A DNA stretch of 13,600 nucleotides from the NCBI GenBank assembly GCA_028565635.1, contig JAOXYB010037307.1, forward strand, positions 1 to 13,600. The letters are read 5' to 3'. Positions 1 to 8,300 of the stretch are shown here, one piece after another. Every line of letters starts with the position of its first letter. The stretch's first letter is position 1. Under the pieces are notes generated by a model that had not been told where the DNA came from, did no database searches, and saw only the letters and a list, made by a program, of their open reading frames with translations. Position numbers and translations under genes: made by a program. This DNA comes from Phoronis ovalis (taxonomy: Eukaryota > Phoronida > Phoronidae).

Positions 1-169
1 AGTATATCCTATTGGACACTATATTAATATTTATTTATTTAACTAATATAACAACTTTTTGAGCCAGCTGACTGTGGTTACAAGTACCCTGATATCATCA
101 ATTGAGCCTGTATCGATAATTTCGGCCTAGGAAATATCTTTATTATTCAGCATGTTGGTGACCAAAAAC

Positions 170-678
170 CACCCTGAGTGTCAGAACCTATAAATCTCAG
201 CTTAATCGTTTAAAACTTCATATTTTATAGCTTCTTAATTTTTACCTCTAAATTCAAATTGTATATCTTATCGTAGCTTCCGAAACAACTCGGTTAGGTG
301 TTTGATCTTCCGCCTGGATACGCTTTCAGAAGTAGAAGCAAGTGACAGCCAATGAGAACACGTGAGAACCAACTTTTTATACGGAGAGATCAGTTACTAC
401 GCAGCAGTGCAGGAGGAAAGGCACGTGGCAAACGGGTCCTTCTGAGTAGCTGATTGCCGGGCTGACTGTTTCATTGGTTGTTGGAAATTATGCCATTCGT
501 TGTGATTGGCTTCTTTAGTTGGGTGGCGTTTTCAAATTGATTGACGTGCAGAGATCGATTAGTTTCGAGTTTCATAGTCTATAAACGAAGCTAAGATAAG
601 ACATAAAATTTGAGATATAAGATATCATAAAATATGAAAGTTTTAAACGTTCTAGCGGAGGTTTATAGGCTCAGGGTG
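170..678. mobile_element. 509-bp inverted-repeat (MITE/foldback-like) element
   Basis: The ends are mirror images: CACCCTGAG at 170-178 and CTCAGGGTG at 670-678. Imperfect inverted homology continues inward for about 120 bp. For example, left cgtttaaaacttcatatttt pairs with right aaaatatgaaagttttaaacg, and left CCTATAAA pairs with right TTTATAGG. No coding sequence lies inside. No clear target duplication was found; ccaaa near both ends (162-166 and 679-683) is a weak candidate. The core at 340-545 is GC-richer and is described separately. Confidence 0.6.
340..545. promoter_or_regulatory. CCAAT/E-box-rich core inside the inverted-repeat element
   Basis: Two perfect CACGTG E-boxes (359-364 and 422-427) and three CCAAT motifs (forward at 349-353; reverse ATTGG at 473-477 and 505-509) fall within 165 bp, in locally GC- and CpG-richer sequence. 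This looks like a proximal promoter, possibly bidirectional, but it may simply be the core of the mobile element. No gene start can be tied to it. Confidence 0.3.
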
Positions 679-1359
679 CCAAATATTCAAGTATCATGAA
701 AAACTGAAGATAATACCTCTGTAATACAATCAATGAACCACGTAATAAATACAATGTAAAAATATAAGGTTTTTTTATAGGTTAGAAAAAATTAAAAAAC
801 ATCATGTTCATGTTCAAGTATGCTATCACACTCTATACTCTAAAGTTTCAGAAAACATTATTTTTTAATGGATTGCTGTCGTCTCGATGACTTTAGTGGC
901 AAATTTCCATTTTCGTATTTTAAATTTTTTTTCAGACTTCAATTTGCTACACTTATTTTTCAATATAAAAAAAACATGCCGCGCTCTTTCTTTTTTCATT
1001 TTCAATCTGACACATAACCTTTCACATCAACAAAATATTTTTTTGAAAAATCTAGAGACTAACATAACATGAGCCATCCCTTTAGGTACGTCTTAAAAGA
1101 ATAATTTCCAACATTATTGGCATTTGTGTTGCATTGGTGGCTCTGGAAGCTAAGCTGCCATTATAAACTTTTATTACCCATAATACAATATACTCTGTCG
1201 CCAGATGTGCACAAGAAGTTTATATGTATTTGTATGGTAACAAACTGTAAAAATCATTTTCATTTTATTTATCAGGCAATAATTAATTTGCTACTAAAAT
1301 GTATACTACTAAAGGTATAGTATGAGGGACATTTTAAAGCAAGTAACTGCATTTTAGTA

Positions 1360-1640
1360 TTATAATTAATGTATACATTTTCCAATCTATATGGTTAAAG
1401 CAAATATTGTTCACCTCCGATGCCATCAGCCCTTTGCAGTCATTATCAGTACCAAAAGCCTTTTTGTTATCTATGATTGATGATAAATGATATGCCACAT
1501 TATATCTCAACAGTTTGCGAAAAAACTCCATATTTTTTTCATGCAAAATGACATTCAGGTATTGTGATCCCTTTCATGTTGTGCCACATTACAAATGAAG
1601 GTGCTACCTCCACGTGGCCCCCATACAGAAAAATACGGGC
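1360..1640 (-). pseudogene. Decayed transposon-type protein fragment (AFGTDxE motif)
   Basis: Read on the minus strand, one frame gives VEVAPSFVMWHNMKG then IPECHF. After a shift the next frame gives VILHEKNMEFFRKLLRY then YHLSSIIDNKKAFGTDND. The order (a YVTP-like start, then GPV-hHxK, then AFGTDGE) recalls repetitive invertebrate proteins carrying a MULE-like transposase domain. There are frame changes and stops and no intact ORF. The family resemblance is from memory and weak, so this is a tentative relic call. Confidence 0.3.
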
Positions 1641-1833
1641 AACAAATGCTCTACGAACTACATTTTATTTCAATCTTTATAGTTAAGGAATATTCATTGG
1701 TACATATGCATTTCAACTTTTTTGGGATTTGCTTACTGTTCATTCTAGATTTCCAGCATTTAAGTGTTTTTCTTTAACAAATAAATCAGACTATGGTTTA
1801 ATTCATGAACATTCGCTATTTTTATGTCTTGGA

Positions 1834-1940
1834 GACGATTGACGTACGGGTTGCGTGCAAAATACGCATGAAAAGAAGACGATGTTTTCAACGTCGTGAA
1901 AAGGAAGTAGTTGTTTTTCTTCACGTATATACGTTGCGAG
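1834..1940. promoter_or_regulatory. CpG-dense patch upstream of HYKK, candidate promoter or leader exon
   Basis: Eleven CpG dinucleotides occur in 107 bp, while the surrounding AT-rich sequence has almost none. It includes TGACGTAC (CRE-like half site), an ETS-like GGAAGT and TGCGT/ACGCA inverted pentamers. It ends about 215 bp before the putative acceptor of the first HYKK coding exon. That position would suit the gene's transcription start or leader exon, but no strong donor is seen and the call is positional inference. Confidence 0.3.
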
Positions 1941-2231
1941 ATTTATTCACCAATTTACCTATTAAATCAGTATTTAATTAGGATACTGGGAATTTGATTC
2001 AATAGACTTAGATCAAGTTATAACCTAAAAATGTACTCCCAAAAATCAACAATTTAGAAAAAAATAATAAATTACAGACAAAAGTCTTAATTAATCCTAT
2101 AAAATTAATGTTAACATATTAGCTATACACGTAACTCTTGTTTGTCTCTTATAGCCTTAACTTTGAACTTCTGACAAACTGTAGATAACTGTAATCTCGC
2201 ATCATTATATGTGTCACCATTGATAAACAAC

Positions 2232-2319
2232 ATGGAAAAGTATGCATCCTTGACCAGTCTTGTAGACAAACTGTACGGCATAGAAATAAGAAAAATATCA
2301 CGCCTGCCAGGATTCAGTG
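2232..2319 (+). CDS. HYKK: HYKK coding exon 1 (N terminus)
   Basis: This exon encodes residues 1-29 and the first base of codon 30. SLTSLVDKLYGIEIRKI matches the N-terminal helix and strand of the family, and the following RLPGFS corresponds to the family's PLPSYDD loop. I end the exon at 2319 (G|GTAAGA) because joining in phase 1 to the exon at 4749 gives LPGFS-DRNYVV, which aligns residue for residue with the family. A second good donor, GTGAGT at 2343, would add eight residues that fit worse. A pyrimidine-rich acceptor (tttgtctcttatag, ending 2154) suggests the exon begins at 2155 with 77 nt of 5' untranslated leader, so an upstream leader exon probably exists. I could not place it. Confidence 0.82.
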
Positions 2320-5300
2320 GTAAGAGCTTATTCCGAGACATAGTGAGTACAATGTTTTTTCAGATATGTCATACGGTGCACCAGGGACGATACAAACGAA
2401 AGAGATGCACGTACCCTGAACATCGATACATTACCTAATATACATAACCTGGGACATAATTTCTACAGGCTAGACTGCTAACAAAGTTCAGATTTCCTTC
2501 TAATACGATGAAGAGTAATAAATGATCCTGCCACACACATTTTATAGTGCTTTAATAACAGAAAATGTATAGCGGATTATCTACTACGTAGTTCCTGTGT
2601 TAATTAATTGTTGTTTCTCTGAATGTCATTTTTATGTCATACGGAAGTTGTTAGTTTCCACGGATTTTTCGAGGACTGTGAAGAAATGCTTCTTCCATAA
2701 GTGGAAGCCTGTGTCTTTATTCTAGCTGAATAATACAGTATATCATGAATTCCATTTACCTGATACCTAAATGCGTAACACAGCACAAAAATCTACCAAC
2801 AACCCTTTCTTATATATAATGCCGAATAACTTAATGAGTTAATTGTTTCCCAGTTTAAAACATGATATTTTCAGGAAATGTTTAAGACAGAATTTCTTAT
2901 CTTTTTATTATAAAAAAATATTAGAAATGTTATCTCGCCACCAGAGATGACACCAGCAATATCCCTATAGTACTATGTAGCGTTACATAGCTAGCCAGGT
3001 CCAATTTTACCAGCTAAGGAAACCTGTTATAGAGAAATATCATCAAATGTCTCGTTATATGCAATGTGCAGTTTTAAAAATTTTCATGCAGGCAAATAAG
3101 GTATTGAAAAAAAGATATTTTACATAATATTCAGAGATAAAGTAAAAGCTACATAACTTTTATTTCTATGTTCTAGTTCATGTTGTTTACAATCATAGTA
3201 TACGTTTAATTGGTCAAAATGGTTATGAACTTTTAACAGGGTCCAGCTGCCGTTGATGACATGATCGGGGTAAAACTAAATACTATAAAATATTAAAACA
3301 GAATAACTATATAAAGTTCGCTTGATTTTGTCTTACCTTTTCATTGTGAAACATTCACATATTGGAATAATCAGGGGTCTTGATATCAAAGACCAGACAT
3401 ATTGATGGCTGACTGCACTTGCATTGAATTTTTGAAACAGTAAAATTAGAATTAAAATATCTGTTTTAAATAACCAAGGATTTATTATGTATTTGATAAA
3501 TCAAAGGGAAATTTCATTTGAAACTGCTTTAGTTACATAATTGCATGTACAAAATCAAAATTTTAATCACACGTCAAATACAATACTTTTCCGGACTTTT
3601 TCTGTCAGTACATAATCCAGAGTAATTCGCGGGGAGTACTCTGAAAACAAAATTTGCAAAAACAAATAAATACATGTGCATAGAGCGTTTATGTCAAATC
3701 CATTCTCGTTTTTTATTTGAGGCTTTTATCATGAAGGGTACTGCACTTTGCAAAAAAAAGGTACCAGGTAAATGTAAGCGGTGATATGCACAGCGTTAAT
3801 TTCTTTCTTTTTTACCAATTTTCGTAGCAAGTTATACCTCGAACACGACAGAAGTACAGACACAGTACTTGAGGTGTGACATCCCTGGGCCAATAATTGT
3901 TCAGTGACCTTGAGGTTAAATAGTCATTTAGAGCTCAAAGGTTAAATTTTTAAAGTTGTTAAAAGCGTCCAAATATGCTGTTACCAGGTTAGACAGAGGT
4001 AATTTTGAGGATCTTTGAGGTCGGATTTTTATTTTTCTGAATCAATTAGTCTATGGAGGGAATATGTCAAAACTCAAGAGTAGCTGGTCATGCAGGCTTG
4101 AAGTCAAGTTTGACTTAAGGCATTCCTAGGGTTGGAATAGTTGACATTGAGGTCATCTGGAGGTCAAAGGTCAAAATCTCCAATTGTGTGAAACTTCAAA
4201 AATGAGGCTTTCGTGTCATTTAGAAGTTATTCAGAAGTCTTGGGTCATTTTGAGGTCAGTAGACCTAAACATTTTGAGGCAATTTTTAAAAAATTCCTAT
4301 TATGTTTTCTTATTGTATACTCAGTTCTTTACTGGTTTGGTATTGTCATTAATATTTAGGGGGTTAATAAATTTGATTTTCCACCCTTTTGTTATTATTT
4401 ACATCTCACCGTAACTTGAATAATACAAATTAGCACAAACAGAATTGCAGTAAAGAACCAGGCTAAATACACCCATCTGTTAGTGTTTCGTGCATTCTCG
4501 AGAGGGTACAGAACACCAGCAGGTGGATTTCTTCGGACTGTAAAACATTCTAATTAAAATCAGTAGTTAGTTATCGTTCCCGTTTCTTATCTGTTATCCT
4601 TTTCCCATTAATAATCTGACATTCCCCCCCCCCCGTTAATTATACCACATTTTAAATCGATTTAAAAATGGGATATGATTAGCGGGAAAAGGAATGTAAC
4701 AGTAACTGAATAAATCACGTGTCTGAATGCTTATGCTTATCACTCCAGACAGAAATTATGTGGTTACTGGCTCAAGAAGGGCCAAAGAAGCATGGACCCC
4801 ATCGACACCACAAATTGAAACACTATCTGACAGTAATGAAACAGCGATCTTAAAGGACCATGGAGAGAATCAAAATGATCTACAAGTTGAAAACCGATGT
4901 TTAAATATATACAGCGACGACAGATATGTCTTAAAAATCTTAGATTCAAAATATAGCAACAAACAGTTGTTTATTGGTAAGAGCATTTTTATACCATTAA
5001 GGCTATGCTGATACTGTACGTACATTTTTTTGTTATCTAGGGAAATGACAAGGCAGAATAAATTGAAATCAATGGATTAAAGCTGTTCTTACCAAAAAGG
5101 AATAAAGGATAGAAAACATTAAACTTAATATATGCTAATATGCCAGTCTGAATAAATCCACTCGTTAGTGTTCGGTGCCTTCTCAACGAACGTCTGTGCT
5201 TAATCATAGTTAATTGTTGTTATATATTCCTTCAATTTTACAAGAGCGAAATAAATACGTCATTAACTTTGCCCAACCCAAACAAGCTTTTCTCCCTGTG

Positions 5301-8300
5301 TGATGCATCGTCGTCTACCACGTCTATTCTATTTCTGAATAGAATTCTGCAATATGTATCGCCGGGGAGCTTGCTTTGTGGTTAACGAACTATATATAAA
5401 CTCTGGCAGGACAGAATGTGTGTGACCGACCTATTGTGCTAGCTAGCTGCCCGCTTAGTTCACTGTTATATACCTATTATTGTAAGTTGCAATTTGATTG
5501 GTGTCAAAACTTTCGCGAAGAATTTATATATAAATAAAGGGATTATCGTTCTTCTGCTTTTCGAGACAATAAACAAACATTGACTATAGTTAAGTGCAGA
5601 AGTTAGTTGAGAAGGTACGGTACACAAGCAGATGGATTTATAGTCAGACTGTTAGGATGCATGTTATATAAATAAATAAAAATATCTCGCCCTAGGAATG
5701 CATAAAATGCCTAGAATAATAGTATTGCCTGCGTTTCTGTCTCTTCATAAACATATTTCTCAAACTGTTTTTCTCATCCGATCTGTAAGATGGACAAGAT
5801 GCTATGATGTTCCAATTGCGAGAAAAGGGACTGGTGTGCAGTTATGCTATCAAGAACGTTAATGGTGTATTCAGCTCACGGGAGGATCTTGTACTAGAGA
5901 ATGGTAATATATCGCGTTTTTTACTATAGTTTTATTTAGCCGGAAAGTCCTCTGCAAACCATATTCGGATTGGATAATTTTTCTTCATTATTACGGTAAC
6001 CTGTATAGCTTAATATCCCTGGTATATTCACTGCAATTATGCACAAGACTGCTGTATTACATAAAGTTTAATTAAACATGAAGGAAAATAGTAGCTATAT
6101 AGTGTAACTATTAAAATGCAATTTATAAAAAAGCTGCGATTACGAAAACTAATGTTTCTAGACTTTCGTTTTCTGTTGGTTATATTACAGAAACATTTCT
6201 TGAAAATCGCATGGTTAGATTACTGAAATATGTACCAGGCGTGCCTTTAGGCCAAAAAGTGATGAGTCCATCCCTGCTTCGTGCAGTAGGTCAATTTGTG
6301 GGTTCGTTAGAGGAAGCATTAAAAGTAAGGCTTTTTTGTCACCCTGTGCATATATTGTTTTTAATAATAAACAGTACTACTTAATATCCTTTGAAGATCA
6401 TGCCATAAATAATAGGCTAATCATAATTTGCTCTGACTTCTTTACAGCTGCAGCATCAGAAATGACAAGAAATGCGCGCCACCTGTCGCCAGCGCATTTT
6501 TGACACGTACAACTTAGGGCCAAGTCGAAAAAAAATGTTTATCTAAAATTGCTATATTCAAAAAATTCAAATATGTCAACTTCAAATACCACAAGGTTCC
6601 GTTTTGACTTTCTGATTTCTTTTTTTCACAGAAAAAAATTGTGAAAAACGGTTTTAGAAGCAAAACACAGTTTATATCCATTATAATTTATATATACATA
6701 CATACACACACACACACATACATACATACATACATATATATATATATATATTATTCAGGAAAGATATTAAAACACACATGTTTTTAAATATGTCACAAGT
6801 ATATATCCCAACTCCTCTGCCAGAAGTACATGAATTGCTTTTCCCATGTACGTGTCCTCATGTTAATTTAGATGTTTAGTTTATGGATTATTGCAACAAA
6901 ATAGCCATCGCATAAATGATACCAGATAACTATATATCTTTCATTTAAATAATACAGGTATATAGCTTTCGACAGCTATCATTGGATGGCAATCTGATAC
7001 CTATATATTATATTTACAATCTTACTGGACTTATTTTAGTAAAATTGCATGTTACTTGATGCGACTGCATGGTTTGTGAGGTTAACTATAAATAACTAAA
7101 TCCAAGATAGCTATTGGACAGCCATTTTATGTAAAGTAATTACCTGACAGCTATCAGTGATGATATGCCAAGCCGTCTCCCAGTTTGACAGGGAGACTCG
7201 ATCCCTCATCAGGCTGTTTGAGGACCATCTCCTCCCTGTTTCAAGTCATTGGCTAATAAGGCCTACAAAAACATTAATTTTAACTCAGATTCCAGGAAAT
7301 TCATCTTAACTTTCAAAATGTTCCCGGATTCCCCTAGTGGGGTGTGCCTTCGCCACGCGCTTGCGGCACTCAAAACAAAAATCTACCTGTTTTGACATCT
7401 TTGGTCTTGGCATCTCTGAGCTATGCGACAGGATAGTTATAGACAGCAAAGACCATAGCTGTCGGATAGCTATAAGATGGCTATCGAAGGGCTATAATAC
7501 CAATCCTTCTAGGCATGGGAGGGACTATATATTATCATTAATCATTTTAAAATGATGATAACATTTATTTCTGTTGTAGGATTTCAACCACCCAGCATTT
7601 GTTAATTATACTCCGGACTTTGGTTTAGAGACTGCTCACATGTTGATCAAAGATAACTTTCACAAACTTGAATCTCGCCATGAAGTTATAGAAAGTGTTG
7701 CGAAAGAGTTTGAAGAAACTGTCGTCCGCAATTATAATTGGCTACAAAAAGGTAACATTATACTATATATGGTCCAAAGTACTAACGATAATATGAAACT
7801 TGTGAAATATAATCAATACGTGCCTTTTTATATTTAAGGTTATGTATGTGCAGTTGTAAAAAATGGCGACCCACAATACAGGAACTCACCTTCAAAATAT
7901 CAATTGTTGCAAGCATTACCCACTAGGCACTAATAATGCAGTATTATTTGGTATAGTTGTAAAGTCGAATAGTTCAAGCACTACATTAACACTCTAATTT
8001 TTTTTATCAAATTAGCAATTTATGCAAGATTTACCTTTAAAATGTGACGAGACAAGCAAATTTTAGACTAATACTTATTTATAAAAGTTTACAGTCCTGG
8101 TTGCATAAGGATGTTTAGTTCCGCCATCCTAGCATTTCACATGCCATAAACTAGAAGCAATGGGTATTGAAATAACTAAATTGTCACTTAAAACTTGTAT
8201 AAGGGTTATGTGCTGCCAAGAGTCGCAATTTCGGCAGAATTTTGCATAAACAATATACGACACAATAGTTCAGATAGTTGCACCTACATTTATTTGTCCT

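Larger units (their letters stand above)
679..2154. other. AT-rich 5' flank of HYKK
   Basis: Apart from the relic at about 1360-1640 and the CpG patch at 1834-1940, I see no gene, RNA or defined repeat here. Short open frames at 887-1072, 1117-1320 and 1595-1777 are low-complexity Phe/Leu/Lys-rich translations of AT-rich DNA with no family resemblance. Confidence 0.5.
2320..4748 (+). other. HYKK: HYKK intron 1
   Basis: A 2429-bp phase-1 intron. It holds the AGGTCA-rich tract (3905-4280), the 82-bp palindromic element (4459-4540) and an 11-base C run (4624-4634). The remainder, 2320-3900, is AT-rich with nothing I can name. The open frame at 4184-4414 is a translation of the repeat and flanking T-rich sequence and is not a gene. 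Confidence 0.8.
6325..7579 (+). other. HYKK: HYKK intron 4
   Basis: A 1255-bp phase-0 intron with a microsatellite (6690-6751), a MITE-like element (6957-7501) and a small GC-rich hairpin with arms AAATGCGC (6470-6477) and GCGCATTT (6492-6499). The open frame 7337-7555 lies inside the MITE-like element and has no family resemblance. Confidence 0.8.

Noticed and set aside
2123-2341. Minus-strand open frame opposite HYKK exon 1
   Set aside because: It is a shadow of the coding exon on the other strand.
2343-2348. GTGAGT as the end of HYKK exon 1
   Set aside because: It gives KSLFRDI, which aligns less well than the upstream donor, and it breaks phase with exon 2. The GTAAGA donor at 2320 gives an exact phase-1 match to the family.
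7165-7230. tRNA or tRNA-derived SINE head
   Set aside because: There is a B-box-like GACTCGATCCC, but no A box or cloverleaf could be drawn.
7157-7260. C/D-box snoRNA in HYKK intron 4 (GTGATGA at 7157)
   Set aside because: No CTGA D box at a suitable distance, no terminal stem, and the site is inside a MITE-like element.
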